Assembly (NCBI GenBank): GCA_913056235.1
Contig: CAJXMW010000002.1
Location: 372,001 to 436,000 of the forward strand
DNA: 64,000 bases
Direction of reading: 5' to 3'
Source of the DNA: an uncultured Fodinibius sp.
Lineage (GTDB): Bacteria > Bacteroidota > Rhodothermia > Balneolales > Balneolaceae
Shown here: one piece after another, positions 17,522 to 27,637 of the stretch
Layout: the number at the start of each line of letters is the position of its first letter
Numbering within the stretch: position 1 is the stretch's first letter
Made by a program: the position numbers and the translations under genes
Notes under the pieces: generated by a model
What the model was told of the DNA's origin: nothing
Seen by the model: the letters and a program-made list of their open reading frames with translations, nothing else
Database searches by the model: none

Positions 17522-19144
17522 ATGAGTCAAGTTAGACCAGACGAAGTTTCAGCAATATTACGAAAGCAGCTATCCGGCTTTGACAGTGAAGCGGATACCT
17601 ACGATGTGGGAACGGTCCTCGAGGTAGGGGATGGTATTGCCCGCGTTTATGGTTTGTCCAAAGTGCAGGCCGGAGAACTTGTCGATCTTCCCGATTCTAA
17701 AGACGAAGATGGCAACTCTATTCGTGGTATGGTTCTTAACCTCGAAGAAGACAATGTTGGGGTTGTACTATTCGGCGGTACAAGTGCTGTTGAGGAAGGC
17801 GATACTGTTAAACGAACCAAAGATATTGCCTCAATAAATGTAGGTGATGGGCTGCTTGGTCGAGTTATCGATCCGCTGGGTCGTCCGCTGGATGGCAAGG
17901 GACCGATTTCGGGAGAGACTATTCGTATTCCGCTGGAACGAAAGGCTCCCGGTGTTATTTATCGAGAACCGGTTACCGAGCCGCTTCAAACAGGAATTAA
18001 GGCTATTGACTCTCTGATTCCGATTGGACGAGGTCAGCGTGAGCTGATTATTGGTGACCGTCAGACGGGTAAGACATCCGTTGCGGTTGATACGATTATT
18101 AACCAGAAAGAGACGCAAGAGACTGACAAGCCGGTTCACTGCATTTATGTAGCCGTTGGTCAAAAAGGTTCTACCGTTGCTGGAATTGCGAAAGCACTTG
18201 AAGACAACGATGCAATCGATTATTCGACCATCGTTTCTGCACCAGCAAGTGTGTCTGCGCCCATGCGTTTTATTGCTCCATTTGCCGGTGCTGCAATTGG
18301 TGAGTATTTCCGTGATACTGGACGGCATGCGTTGGTAATTTATGATGACCTTTCCAAGCAGGCCGTGGCCTATCGCGAGCTCTCACTCTTGCTTAAACGT
18401 CCTCCAGGACGAGAAGCTTATCCTGGTGATGTCTTTTATCTGCACAGTCGCCTGCTGGAACGTGCCGCTAAGATTATTGATGACGATGACATTGCGCAGC
18501 AGATGAATAACGTGCCGAAACAGCTCAAGCCTAAATTGAAGGGTGGAGGTTCTTTGACGGCTCTGCCAATTATTGAAACGCAGGCCGGTGACGTTTCCGC
18601 TTACATTCCGACAAACGTAATTTCGATTACGGATGGACAGATTTTCCTCGATACGGATCTATTCAACTCGGGTGTGCGACCGGCTATCGACGTAGGTACT
18701 TCAGTATCTCGTGTCGGTGGGTCCGCTCAGGTTAAATCCATGAAGAAGCTGTCGGGTACCATGAAGCTTGACCTGGCACAGTATCGTGAGCTCGAAGCTT
18801 TTGCTAAGTTTGGATCCGACTTGGATGCATCTACGCAGCGACAGTTGAAGCGTGGTGAGCGTACAGTTGAACTGCTCAAGCAGGACATCTACGAACCGCG
18901 TCCGGTGCAAGATCAGATTGCACTACTCAAAGTGAACGACGAAGGGTTGCTAGAAGACCTCGAAGTAGATCAGATCCAAGAGTTTGAAGAAAACTATCTT
19001 GAAACGATCAACGTCAAGTTTGATGAGGAAATGAAAGCGTTGGGGAACAGCGGTAAGCTTGATGATGAGCTCGGTGAAAAACTTCTTGATGTTGCTAGAA
19101 GCACCATCGATCAAATTACAGTAATTGAAGAAGAGGAAGCATAA
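17522..19144 (+). CDS. atpA: ATP synthase F1 subunit alpha
   Basis: The 540-residue non-catalytic nucleotide-binding subunit alternates with beta in F1. The P-loop [10 protein letters not shown] lies near 180; other landmarks are [37 protein letters not shown], and [18 protein letters not shown] with the arginine finger in the last. Length is slightly above average. The genes for beta and epsilon do not follow gamma here and must lie elsewhere. Confidence 0.98.
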   Translation: MSQVRPDEVSAILRKQLSGFDSEADTYDVGTVLEVGDGIARVYGLSKVQAGELVDLPDSKDEDGNSIRGMVLNLEEDNVGVVLFGGTSAVEEGDTVKRTKDIASINVGDGLLGRVIDPLGRPLDGKGPISGETIRIPLERKAPGVIYREPVTEPLQTGIKAIDSLIPIGRGQRELIIGDRQTGKTSVAVDTIINQKETQETDKPVHCIYVAVGQKGSTVAGIAKALEDNDAIDYSTIVSAPASVSAPMRFIAPFAGAAIGEYFRDTGRHALVIYDDLSKQAVAYRELSLLLKRPPGREAYPGDVFYLHSRLLERAAKIIDDDDIAQQMNNVPKQLKPKLKGGGSLTALPIIETQAGDVSAYIPTNVISITDGQIFLDTDLFNSGVRPAIDVGTSVSRVGGSAQVKSMKKLSGTMKLDLAQYRELEAFAKFGSDLDASTQRQLKRGERTVELLKQDIYEPRPVQDQIALLKVNDEGLLEDLEVDQIQEFEENYLETINVKFDEEMKALGNSGKLDDELGEKLLDVARSTIDQITVIEEEEA

Positions 19145-19147
19145 TTT

Positions 19148-20038
19148 ATGGCTAATCTTCGTGACATACGAAACCGGATAGAATCCATAAAAAATACGCA
19201 GCAGATTACGCGGGCCATGAAGATGGTTGCTGCTGCAAAGCTGCGCAAGGCTCAGGATCGCATTATAGAGACCCGCCCTTATGCTTCAAAGATGAAAGAA
19301 GTTGTTGGGCGTTTAGTTAAGAATTCCGCCGGTGAAAATGTACTTCTTGAAGAGCCGGAATCCACCGACAAGGTGCTATTTATTATTGTGGGTTCAGATC
19401 GGGGCCTTTGCGGTGCGTTTAACAACAACCTCTTCAAAAAGGCTGAAAAGACGATCAATGAAGAGTACAGCGAGTATCAGGAACATGGTAATTTATCGCT
19501 GATTTGTATTGGCCGACAGGCTACTAAGCATTTCGGTAAGCGCGATTATAAGGTTGAGGCAAAATATCCTGGTTTCTGGGATGAGATCGAGTTCTATAAA
19601 GCGACTGAAATCATGAAAATGGTTATCGAAGATTTCAAATCTGGAACCTTTGATGAAATAAAGCTGGTCTACAACGAATTTAAGTCAGTGATCTCACAAA
19701 ATAGGCTCGTTGAATCGGTACTGCCGATCGATCCTGTTTCGTTGATAGGAGAGGATACCGATATTTCGGCTGACACTGAATATATTTATGAGCCGGATGC
19801 CGATAGTATCCTGGAAAAATTGTTGCCTTTGCACTTGAATTTGCAACTTTGGAAGGCTATTCTGGAGTCGAATGCTGCAGAGCAAGGGGCGCGTATGACA
19901 GCCATGGATAATGCTACTGAAAACGCGCAGGAGATGAAGGAAGATTTGCAGCTTGAGTATAACCGAGCACGACAAAGTGCTATTACAACTGAGATTTCAG
20001 AAATTATCTCGGGTGCTCAGGCACTGGAAGAAGCATAA
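19148..20038 (+). CDS. atpG: ATP synthase F1 subunit gamma
   Basis: Gamma is the central rotor shaft. The 296-residue protein has conserved ends: DIRNRIESIKNTQQITRAMKMVAAAKLRKAQ at the start and MDNATENAQEMKEDLQLEYNRARQSAITTEISEIISGAQAL at the end, with SDRGLCGAFNNN in the middle. It closes the operon 15 bases before a tRNA gene; no strong terminator was seen between them. Confidence 0.98.
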   Translation: MANLRDIRNRIESIKNTQQITRAMKMVAAAKLRKAQDRIIETRPYASKMKEVVGRLVKNSAGENVLLEEPESTDKVLFIIVGSDRGLCGAFNNNLFKKAEKTINEEYSEYQEHGNLSLICIGRQATKHFGKRDYKVEAKYPGFWDEIEFYKATEIMKMVIEDFKSGTFDEIKLVYNEFKSVISQNRLVESVLPIDPVSLIGEDTDISADTEYIYEPDADSILEKLLPLHLNLQLWKAILESNAAEQGARMTAMDNATENAQEMKEDLQLEYNRARQSAITTEISEIISGAQALEEA

Positions 20039-20053
20039 TTTTATTTACTGACT

Positions 20054-20140
20054 GGAGGGATGGCAGAGCGGTTGAATGCACCGGTCTTGAAAACCGGCAG
20101 GCCCTTATGGGTCTCGGGGGTTCGAATCCCTCTCCCTCCG
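20054..20140 (+). tRNA. tRNA-Ser (anticodon TGA)
   Basis: The acceptor arm GGAGGGA (20054-20060) pairs with TCCCTCC (20133-20139). An anticodon arm CCGGT-CTTGAAA-ACCGG gives TGA, a long class II variable arm lies around GGCCCTTATGGGTCT, and the T-arm has GGTTCGAATCC. CCA is not encoded. It lies directly after atpG. Confidence 0.97.
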
Positions 20141-20276
20141 CACAAATGTTAAAGTGATAATGCTTTAGCAGCAACGAATTGATAGCCCCTTCCATCACGG
20201 GAGGGGCTATTTGTTTAAATAATTACCAATAGTAAACGTTGGTAGATCTAATGACTCTTGTAGGAAAACAGTGACT

Positions 20277-21665
20277 ATGAAAAAGATTTCGGTTACAGTT
20301 GCCGCTTTTTTGTTTGTACTTCCCCTCTTAGCGATGGGACAGGATACGGTGCAGGTATCACTACAAAACTTTATTGAGAGGGGGATGGAAAATTCCGGGC
20401 AGATTTCTTACGAAAAACAGAATGTAAATCTGGCCAATAATCGTGTGCAACAAGCACGATCAAATCGGTTTCTTCCCAAGTTTGAGCTAAGTACCCAGCA
20501 CGGGGTTGTTCCAGGTGTGGTTAGTCAGCGTGATGACTTGAAAAAAGATGAATACTATTTGGATCCAAACCTTGAAAATGATTGGGAAAACTGGGCCGTT
20601 TTTACAAGGGCCGAGGTCTCTGCGGTGCAGCCTATTTTTTCTTGGGGAGCACTCAAGAATGCTGTTAGGGCTGCTCAGTCAGCTGCTACAGCTGCACAGG
20701 AGCAGTTTGAGAAGAAAAAAACAGATTTACGCCTTCGCCTTTTTGAATTATATCAGAGCTATCTTTTGACCAGTGAAATACTGACGTTACTAGATGAAGC
20801 TCAGGCTAAGATCAACGATATTGAGAAAAAGATTGAAAACAAACAGAAAGAGGGCGATTCCGATTTTGACGACTCTGATCTGTATAAGTTCAAGGTTTTT
20901 AAGTCTGAGTTTGGGATTCGGTCTGCCGAGATTCGAGAAGAAGCGGCAATGACTCAGCGCATTTGGAATTATGTGCTTCAGGCAGATGATAGTACAGTTT
21001 ATAAGCCTGAAACGAATTTCCTTGATCCAGTGTCAAAGGAAATTAAGGATCTTGCGTTTTATCGCTCGAATGCCTTGTCCGAACGATCTGAACTTGCCGC
21101 GGTGGAGGCAGGTATCAATGCAGCAGAATACGGGATGAAAGCCCAACGGCAACAATATTATCCAACGTTATTTGTGGGGTTAAGTGCCAGCTATGCTAAC
21201 ACACCTAACAGGCCGCGCCAAGATAACCCGTTTATCATAAATAATTCTAACTATGCATCGGCCAGTTTTGGCTTTGGAATTCGACAAAACCTCGACTTTT
21301 TAAGTGCACGTGCCGATTTGGAAAAAGGACAAATTCAGTATCGGCAAGCAAAATTTTTGAAGGAAGCAGCCGTTGAAGGAATTGTGCTTGAAATCAATAA
21401 GGCATATAAAGAGGCTTCACTTTCTAATGTTAAAGTTAAAAAAACAGATGAAGCTCTTGTAACCAGTAAAAAATGGTTACGGCAGGAACAACTGGATTAC
21501 GATTTCGGTATGGGTGACACTAAGGATTTAATAGATGCCATGCAGAAGGAACTCGAATTGCGCGTGCAACTGAAGCGCAGAGTCTTTGAGTTTAACAAAG
21601 ATATGGCTGACCTCTATCGAAAGTCGGGGCTGCCGATAATGCAAATTATGAACACCAATAATTGA
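20277..21665 (+). CDS. TolC-type outer-membrane efflux protein
   Basis: The 462-residue protein has a signal peptide (VAAFLFVLPLLAMGQ) and the layout of outer-membrane efflux proteins: long coiled-coil helices with NNRVQQARSNRFLPKFELSTQHG early and AEYGMKAQRQQYYPTLFVGLSASYAN for the second strand set. These trimers form a channel across the periplasm and outer membrane for an inner-membrane pump. ATG 20277 with AGGAAAA upstream is preferred to GTG 20271. An mlaC-like gene follows after one base, and no adaptor protein is encoded nearby. The MMPL exporter at 28480 is a possible partner. Confidence 0.9.
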   Translation: MKKISVTVAAFLFVLPLLAMGQDTVQVSLQNFIERGMENSGQISYEKQNVNLANNRVQQARSNRFLPKFELSTQHGVVPGVVSQRDDLKKDEYYLDPNLENDWENWAVFTRAEVSAVQPIFSWGALKNAVRAAQSAATAAQEQFEKKKTDLRLRLFELYQSYLLTSEILTLLDEAQAKINDIEKKIENKQKEGDSDFDDSDLYKFKVFKSEFGIRSAEIREEAAMTQRIWNYVLQADDSTVYKPETNFLDPVSKEIKDLAFYRSNALSERSELAAVEAGINAAEYGMKAQRQQYYPTLFVGLSASYANTPNRPRQDNPFIINNSNYASASFGFGIRQNLDFLSARADLEKGQIQYRQAKFLKEAAVEGIVLEINKAYKEASLSNVKVKKTDEALVTSKKWLRQEQLDYDFGMGDTKDLIDAMQKELELRVQLKRRVFEFNKDMADLYRKSGLPIMQIMNTNN

Positions 21666-21666
21666 T

Positions 21667-22287
21667 ATGATAAACGTAAAAAAAGCTACTTTTACATTAT
21701 TTCTTTTATTGTTTGGGGCTTCTTTGCTGTTGCCGATGACAGGATGGGCGCAGATGGACAGTGCCACGGTCCGTGAACTGCTGGAAGACCGTGATGATGA
21801 GATCAAACAACTAATGGGGCCCAAAGGTACAGAATATACCCAAGAGCAGCGGGATAAGCTCAAGGATATTATTAACGGCATTATCGACTACCGGGCTATG
21901 GCTGAAAAGGCCCTCCAGAGAACTTACGATACACTATCTACGGATGAGCGCGCAGAATTTGTGGACCTTTTTTCTACCATTATTCGCGATCAGTCGCTCA
22001 ATAAGCTGGATATCTACCGTGCAGAAGTGAAATATGAAAATATCACCGTAGAGGGTGACTCTGCTGTGGTAAAAACAATAGCGCAGTTAGAAAAGGTACG
22101 AACCCCTGTTACTTATCAGATGAAATATGAGAAACAAAATAAGCAGTGGGTAGTTACCGATATGATTATTGATGATGTTTCTACGGCCGGTTCTTATCAG
22201 CGCCAGTTTCAGAATATCATCAGAAAGAAGGGATACGATTCACTTGTGGAAACATTGCGAAAACGTGCTAGTAAGGCGGGTAGATAA
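21667..22287 (+). CDS. MlaC/HpnM (Ttg2D)-family periplasmic lipid carrier
   Basis: The 206-residue exported protein has a signal peptide (LFLLLFGASLLLPMTGWAQ). The Tol_Tol_Ttg2 pattern is visible: IDYRAMAEKALQRTYDTLSTDERAEFVDLFSTIIRD, then VTYQMKYEKQNKQWVVTDMIIDDVSTAGSYQRQFQNIIRKKGYDSLVETLRKR. Members carry phospholipid or hopanoid between membranes. The other mla genes are not adjacent; instead it follows a TolC-type channel, and an MMPL exporter lies 6 kb downstream, as for hpnM/hpnN. Confidence 0.92.
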   Translation: MINVKKATFTLFLLLFGASLLLPMTGWAQMDSATVRELLEDRDDEIKQLMGPKGTEYTQEQRDKLKDIINGIIDYRAMAEKALQRTYDTLSTDERAEFVDLFSTIIRDQSLNKLDIYRAEVKYENITVEGDSAVVKTIAQLEKVRTPVTYQMKYEKQNKQWVVTDMIIDDVSTAGSYQRQFQNIIRKKGYDSLVETLRKRASKAGR

Positions 22288-22340
22288 GGTTTAATAAAGA
22301 ACCATTATCCTTGTATATTAGCTCAAAATAAATAATTTGT

Positions 22341-23369
22341 ATGCTTAAATCGGTTCAACAAAAGAGGCTTGCGCCTGAGGGATATGTCTATACTACCTAT
22401 GGTCATCCCAAGTATTTAAAGCACGCTATTGCATCGGTTGTTTCACTGCGTCGATATGATGATGACCGGCCCGTAGCGCTGGCCTGCGAAGAAAAGCATA
22501 AAAAGATTCTTGAAAACAAGGATCTTACCCATCTCTTTGATCATATACACGTGCTATCCTCCGAGCATACTTCTATTGTGGGATTCAAGCACCATATCCA
22601 CAAGTTTATGTTTTTTGAGAAAAATATTTTTCTCGACAGCGATATCATCTGGTGCAAGGATCCCGATTCCCTTTGGCAATCGTTTGAGCCCTACCCCTTT
22701 ACGATAACGGGTACTCAGGTGTCGGACAACTTTTTCGGCGGACCCAAAAACATTGGTATTTTAGCTGATATCCTACTTCGGCGCCGACAGCGAACTCTTA
22801 AACATTTTGGCCTCACATACCTAAGCCGCGTACAGACGGGCATGATCTACGCTCAGGATTACAACCTGACCAAAAAAGTTTGTGAGTTTTCCCAGAAAAT
22901 GTTGGACCGAAAAGATGAGACACACTTTCGAAGTCGCACGCTGGAGCAGGGCCGCAGCGAAGAGTCCTGCGAATGGAGTATGGCGATGGCAATGTCGAAG
23001 CTCGACCTGCCTGTTTACCCGTGGCTGCAGGGCCATACGAGTCCACAACTGGATTATATCGCTGATCTTACCTCACATGACCCCGATTTTGAGTACGTGG
23101 TATGCACATACTATAGCGATCAGTTTGTATATAATTTCCGAGGACTTAAGAGCAAATGGATACGCAAATTACTTATTAAATTATTTTCCCTGATTCCAGG
23201 CAAGGGAGACTATCTGAAGACGACTCCATATTGCCTGCATTTTGGGTGGTATCATCAGAAACAGCCTTTCTTTGAATTTGCTGAACGGACATGGAATGAA
23301 CTAAAATCTGGTACCAGTTTAAGCCAGCTTAGTGTAAAAAACAGTAAGCGATCAAACGAATACTCATAG
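22341..23369 (+). CDS. GT-A fold glycosyltransferase-like protein
   Basis: The 342-residue protein opens with YVYTTYGHPKYLKHAIASVVSLRRYD, a typical sugar-nucleotide start, and has FLDSDIIW near residue 97, the D-x-D metal motif. Later FFGGPKNIGIL, SRVQTGMIY and HFGWYHQKQPF fit an inverting or retaining GT-A enzyme of the GT8-like kind. No signal peptide. Donor and acceptor cannot be told. It lies 53 bases after the mlaC-like gene and probably belongs to the envelope cluster. Confidence 0.72.
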   Translation: MLKSVQQKRLAPEGYVYTTYGHPKYLKHAIASVVSLRRYDDDRPVALACEEKHKKILENKDLTHLFDHIHVLSSEHTSIVGFKHHIHKFMFFEKNIFLDSDIIWCKDPDSLWQSFEPYPFTITGTQVSDNFFGGPKNIGILADILLRRRQRTLKHFGLTYLSRVQTGMIYAQDYNLTKKVCEFSQKMLDRKDETHFRSRTLEQGRSEESCEWSMAMAMSKLDLPVYPWLQGHTSPQLDYIADLTSHDPDFEYVVCTYYSDQFVYNFRGLKSKWIRKLLIKLFSLIPGKGDYLKTTPYCLHFGWYHQKQPFFEFAERTWNELKSGTSLSQLSVKNSKRSNEYS

Positions 23370-23389
23370 GGTTACATAAATCTGTTCTA

Positions 23390-23876
23390 ATGCAATCAAC
23401 ATTTTGTATCAAGTTTCGCTTTCTAGCACTAATTGCTGCTATTTTTTTTCTTACCAATAGTGGATATTCCCAATCTCCCGAATGGACGTTAGATATTAAT
23501 AATCATAATGCCTATGCATCCCAAAGTGAACTGCCTTTTTGGTTCCATTCCAACAAATTCGGCATTTTTGACCAAAATAGTTCGGGAATTAGTTTAGGAT
23601 TAAATGCTCAAAAAGAAATTCAAGAGGACAGGAACCTAGACTACGGTAGTTGGCATTGAACCCATTGGAGGGATACCAAATTGCAGCAATGATTTTTGTG
23701 CAGAAGAGACTGATAACCCATTGAGAACCTCACGAATGGATCAATACTACACTAAGATTCAAATGGGATATAATGTTTCCCAAAAAGTTTCTGTATTGAA
23801 TGCTATTGGGGCTGATTTTGGAGAATTGACTAACAATTTTGGTCTGTTTTTAGGATTTTCCTACTCTTTGTTTTGA
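23390..23876 (+). pseudogene. Decayed outer-membrane barrel gene (capsule assembly Wzi-like)
   Basis: The first 89 codons encode a signal peptide and a mature start, YASQSELPFWFHSNKFGIFD, resembling the N-terminus of Bacteroidota Wzi-type capsule assembly barrels, then stop at 23657-23659. A second frame, open from 23640 to the TGA at 23874-23876, ends in FLGFSYSLF, a typical barrel C-terminus. The intact family has some 450 residues or more, so most of the middle is gone and the ends are out of frame. The C-terminal piece could come from a different barrel. Confidence 0.65.
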
Positions 23877-23942
23877 ATAACTGTTATCCTTCAGAGATTT
23901 TTAGAAAGATATTAGAATAAAAATTTACAGTCTTAATAACTC

Positions 23943-24905
23943 TTGGATTTTTTTGATTTTAAGAAAAGGTGGATAGCTTTTTGGAGAACTGATTTTGGGA
24001 AGAAGTTAGCAAAAGTTTTCCAATATCTGTTTATAGCCGGGATCCTTGCATATCTGATTTACCAACTAACTGAAATTGGATGGCAACGGGTTTGGGAATC
24101 CTTGCCGGTAACCCCATGGTTCTACATCTTATTTCTGTTTTTATATTTCGCCTTACCGATATCAGAACAGTTTATATACGGAACTTCACTGAAGTTTTCA
24201 TTTTGGAAAGGATTACCCGTATTCATTCAGAAGAAAATATACAATGCTGATGTATTGGGCTATTCGGGGGAAGCGTATTTTTTTGTATGGGCTAAAAAAA
24301 ACCTCGAGGAAAGTGCGGGATACATTTTTGGAGTAATTAAGGATAATAACATTATATCCTCAATAACCTCCACGCTGGTAGCTGCTATATTACTTTCCAT
24401 ATTCTTGTATGTAAGCCAAATTAATTTACAAGAGGTTCTCGATATTAATCGCCGGTATTTTTATTACGGGGCAGGTATCGTAGTCCTTATTTTAATCTCA
24501 TTGGTTTTTTTCCGGAATTATATTATTACGATGCCGATGGAAACAGCAGGCAAGATTTTCGGGATTCATTTGGCAAGATTGTTTTTTGTGTATAGCGTTG
24601 AGATTATTCAGTGGATGATAGTAATGCCTGAAGTTCCTTTATATATTTGGTTTACTTATATGGGAATTAAGATCATCTCAACCCGTATACCATTTCTTCC
24701 AAGCAGAGATCTGTTATTTATTGGAGCAAGCCTCGAAATCTCTAAATTTCTGGATGTTTCCGGTGCTGGAATTGCCGGAATATTACTGGCAAGTAATGTA
24801 TTGACGAAATTAGTGAACCTCGGACTTTATTCAGTTTTAGCCTTTCGTGGAAAACTGATTAAAAAAGAAGACAAGGGAGCTAAAGGGGTTGTAAGTGATA
24901 CCTGA
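23943..24905 (+). CDS. Integral membrane protein, lysylphosphatidylglycerol-synthase/flippase-like
   Basis: The 320-residue protein has about seven or eight membrane helices and the general layout of the LPG_synthase_TM/UPF0104 group (flippase part of MprF and dolichol-like proteins): a positively charged N-terminus, long helices, and FLPSRDLLFIGASLEISKFLDVSGAGIAGILLASNVLTKLVNLGLYS near the end. Similarity is of topology more than sequence. The start is TTG at 23943, as no upstream ATG is in frame. Its position between glycosyltransferase genes suggests moving a lipid-linked sugar. Confidence 0.6.
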   Translation: MDFFDFKKRWIAFWRTDFGKKLAKVFQYLFIAGILAYLIYQLTEIGWQRVWESLPVTPWFYILFLFLYFALPISEQFIYGTSLKFSFWKGLPVFIQKKIYNADVLGYSGEAYFFVWAKKNLEESAGYIFGVIKDNNIISSITSTLVAAILLSIFLYVSQINLQEVLDINRRYFYYGAGIVVLILISLVFFRNYIITMPMETAGKIFGIHLARLFFVYSVEIIQWMIVMPEVPLYIWFTYMGIKIISTRIPFLPSRDLLFIGASLEISKFLDVSGAGIAGILLASNVLTKLVNLGLYSVLAFRGKLIKKEDKGAKGVVSDT

Positions 24906-24952
24906 TTATTATCTATCTTAAGTGTATTTAATATACCTAGAACAACTTTCGC

Positions 24953-25861
24953 TTAGGCAAATTTAACACTCCAATCATATGTTTTTGCCAATATCGGATT
25001 TTTATCTAAATCCAAATACTGGTCTATGAGCCTTGCCCATGGATAGCCTATAATCAAAAGCTCATAAATATACACGTCAAACATAATGTTCATTGTGAAA
25101 TAGACCCCGAAATGCATAGCAATTAGGGCTGTTGCAATATATGGACGAGTTTTATCAAACCAGAAAAGAAACCCGAAAAACTCAGCTATGAGCCCGAAAG
25201 CTAATGATAGGGTCCCTAAGAATTTGTATTCGAGAACCCACTCTTGTATCGCATTAGGAGTAAATGAGCCCGTAGAAGAAGAAACATCGACGCTGCGTTC
25301 GGCAATCCAGAGCCAGAGATGTTCACCGGAAGGCCATGTCAGACCAGTTCCGATTAATTTGCTTACAGCCGCTGAAGTATATCCTAATCCGAAAAAGAAA
25401 AAGATAAAGCCCATGGTGAACCGTTGCCTACGAACCGGATCATCATTAAAAAAGAAGAGGGCCAGGGCTAAAGCAAGCAAACTCGTTCCGATAAAATTGG
25501 ATCCATGAGAAATTTCCCCAAGCGAAAATCGGGAGACATAATGCAGGTGAAATAAGCCGAGAGTGATCAGATATGAATATTTGGGTAAAACTCTAAAGAA
25601 ACCGAACAGTGCAAAGATAGAGATTAATCCTGCATTGATAAGCGAAATATTATGTTCAAACATGAACGAGACATCAACATATTGGGCAATCCCCAACGGT
25701 AGTACAACTTCACCAATCTGTTGAATGTAAGGTCCCCATTGCCATGCATATTTTAATACAAAGATAACTACAAAAAGCTCGAATATCTTAAAATGAAGAG
25801 CTTCTCCTTTGGTAGGGTTCTTATCGGTCTCAAATAACGACTTCCAAAAATTCACGATCAC
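24953..25861 (-). CDS. HTTM-domain membrane protein
   Basis: The 302-residue protein has about seven membrane helices. TWPSGEHLWLWIAERS and the SKLIGTGL stretch preceding it are typical of the HTTM domain, which is related to vitamin-K-dependent gamma-carboxylase membrane parts. Bacterial HTTM proteins are mostly of unknown function. The start overlaps the stop of the small upstream gene by four bases, so the two are likely co-translated. The pair is on the opposite strand to the lipid/glycan genes around it. Confidence 0.78.
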   Translation of the reverse strand: MIVNFWKSLFETDKNPTKGEALHFKIFELFVVIFVLKYAWQWGPYIQQIGEVVLPLGIAQYVDVSFMFEHNISLINAGLISIFALFGFFRVLPKYSYLITLGLFHLHYVSRFSLGEISHGSNFIGTSLLALALALFFFNDDPVRRQRFTMGFIFFFFGLGYTSAAVSKLIGTGLTWPSGEHLWLWIAERSVDVSSSTGSFTPNAIQEWVLEYKFLGTLSLAFGLIAEFFGFLFWFDKTRPYIATALIAMHFGVYFTMNIMFDVYIYELLIIGYPWARLIDQYLDLDKNPILAKTYDWSVKFA

Positions 25862-26343
25862 TCAGTTCTTAAATCTGGATTTGAAATTGTAGTATCGGCT
25901 GAGAAATAAAAGTATGGCACAAATTCTAGTTTAGGTTCGTCATTATCACTTAGCGATCCTCTAGCTTGATAAACTAATAAATTGCTTTGTTTTAATAACT
26001 TTTTCTGGAGTAGTTTACGTACTCCAGACTGTTTTTTGGGAGTCCAAACCTCTGTTTTGGAAAGGTAATTGGCAATGTCATTTGTATTCACGTTAAGCTC
26101 ATTAAGAGCTACGGTTTTGCCTGGCAGTCCATTTTTATCAGTTGTTTTCCAGAGTGAATCTATCTCTGCCCGATTAATTTCCTGTACAATAGCTCTCTTC
26201 CATGGATTTCCGGCTTGAGAAAACATCGGATAAATACTAAAAGGCCAAAATTCCCCAAGGTGTGTCGCAACAAGTAACCCGTAAATGATTAAAGTGACAA
26301 GGGTGATCTTAATTGATTTAGTGAGTGAATTTCGTCTCTCCAC
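25858..26343 (-). CDS. Single-pass membrane protein, partner of the HTTM protein
   Basis: The 161-residue protein has one N-terminal membrane segment (KITLVTLIIYGLLVATHLGEF) followed by FWPFSIYPMFSQAG and a periplasmic domain with no recognised motif. The W-P-F-x-x-YPMF pattern occurs in proteins encoded beside HTTM genes, so a functional pair is likely. The start lies 85 bases from the divergent glycosyltransferase gene. Confidence 0.7.
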   Translation of the reverse strand: MERRNSLTKSIKITLVTLIIYGLLVATHLGEFWPFSIYPMFSQAGNPWKRAIVQEINRAEIDSLWKTTDKNGLPGKTVALNELNVNTNDIANYLSKTEVWTPKKQSGVRKLLQKKLLKQSNLLVYQARGSLSDNDEPKLEFVPYFYFSADTTISNPDLRTE

Positions 26344-26428
26344 GAGTAACTTTTGAGTGATTAAAATTTCAGGCTAAATATATGTACTTTTGCCATACTA
26401 AAAAACAAACTGTGGCATATTAATTCTG

Positions 26429-27568
26429 ATGAATTTACTGCTTGTAACCCAAGACTTTCCCCCAAAAACAGGAGGAATTGAAACTTATTCTTATGAACTG
26501 GCAAAACGTTTTCAAAATGGTGTTGAAGATTTTGCTGTAATAGCTCCCTCCCATCCACAGGCATCTGTTTTAGATAGCAATATGCCATTTAAGGTTCTTC
26601 GCATACCTGTCAAAGATAGTTTACTGCCAGTTTTTGCTCCCTTAGCTATGCTTGACCTAATAGGAAATAGTCGTTTTGATGTTGTGCTACATGCCCAGTG
26701 GCAGACTGCTATCGCTTCGGTTTTAACAAAAAAGTTAATCGGTTATCCGAAGAAAATTTACGTGTCTGCTCATGCCAGAGAACTATTAATAGAACCTTTT
26801 GAGGGTAAGGGAGGACGAATTTCTAAGCAGTTAAACTTCATGAGGAAAAAATTGTTATCAGCGGTAGATGGATTTTTTCCAGTCAGTCGGTATACTGCTG
26901 ATTTACTTGAAAAAGAGGGAGTTTCACAGAAAAAAATTGAGGTAGTTAAAAATGGTACTGACCCGCAATTTTTTACTCCAAAAGGAACTAAAGCATTGGC
27001 TGAAAAGCTTAAAGTAGAAGATAAGAAAGTTATTCTTTCTATCTGTCGATTGGTCCCACGAAAAGGAATGGATTTAGTTCTTCATGCGTTGGAAAAAATT
27101 GTTCGCAAAAACCCTAATGTGATCTACCTTGTGGGAGGGAGCGGGCCCGATAGTTTTCGTCTCAAAGAGCTATGCGATAAATTAGACTTGAAAGAGCATG
27201 TAAAATTTTTGGGACGTATCCCCGAAGTAGAATTGCCCTACTATTATAGTCTGGCTAATGTATTTGTGATGCCTGCTAAGAGTGATCCCCCTGATGTTGA
27301 AGGTTTTGGAATCGTATTTTTAGAGGCCAATGCCTGCAAAACTCCAGTTATAGGAACCCAAACAGGGGGAATACCGGATGCTATTGTTAATGGGGAAACG
27401 GGTTTGTTGGTTGAAGAGGATAATATCGAAGAATTAACAGCGGCTATATGGAAGTTAATTAATAATTCTAATCTGGCTAGGCGAATGGGAGAAAATGGAA
27501 GGAAACGAATTGTGTCAGAAATTAATTGGGATACCTCTGCCCAAAAGATCTTATCAAAGATGAAGTAA
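26429..27568 (+). CDS. GT4-family glycosyltransferase
   Basis: The 379-residue GT-B enzyme has the N-terminal GGIETYSYELAKRF loop, KNGTDPQFFTP in the linker, LSICRLVPRKGMDLVLHAL for the donor domain, and the GT4 E-x7-E motif within EGFGIVFLEANACKTPVIGTQTGGIPDAI. GT4 enzymes are retaining and use a nucleotide sugar to extend lipids or polysaccharides. The acceptor is unknown. Its base composition is AT-richer than the ATP synthase genes. Confidence 0.93.
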   Translation: MNLLLVTQDFPPKTGGIETYSYELAKRFQNGVEDFAVIAPSHPQASVLDSNMPFKVLRIPVKDSLLPVFAPLAMLDLIGNSRFDVVLHAQWQTAIASVLTKKLIGYPKKIYVSAHARELLIEPFEGKGGRISKQLNFMRKKLLSAVDGFFPVSRYTADLLEKEGVSQKKIEVVKNGTDPQFFTPKGTKALAEKLKVEDKKVILSICRLVPRKGMDLVLHALEKIVRKNPNVIYLVGGSGPDSFRLKELCDKLDLKEHVKFLGRIPEVELPYYYSLANVFVMPAKSDPPDVEGFGIVFLEANACKTPVIGTQTGGIPDAIVNGETGLLVEEDNIEELTAAIWKLINNSNLARRMGENGRKRIVSEINWDTSAQKILSKMK

Positions 27569-27637
27569 TATATAAAGGGTTTTAGAGTTTATTTAATATC
27601 ACATACGGTTATAATTTAAGCATTTTAATCGATTTTA

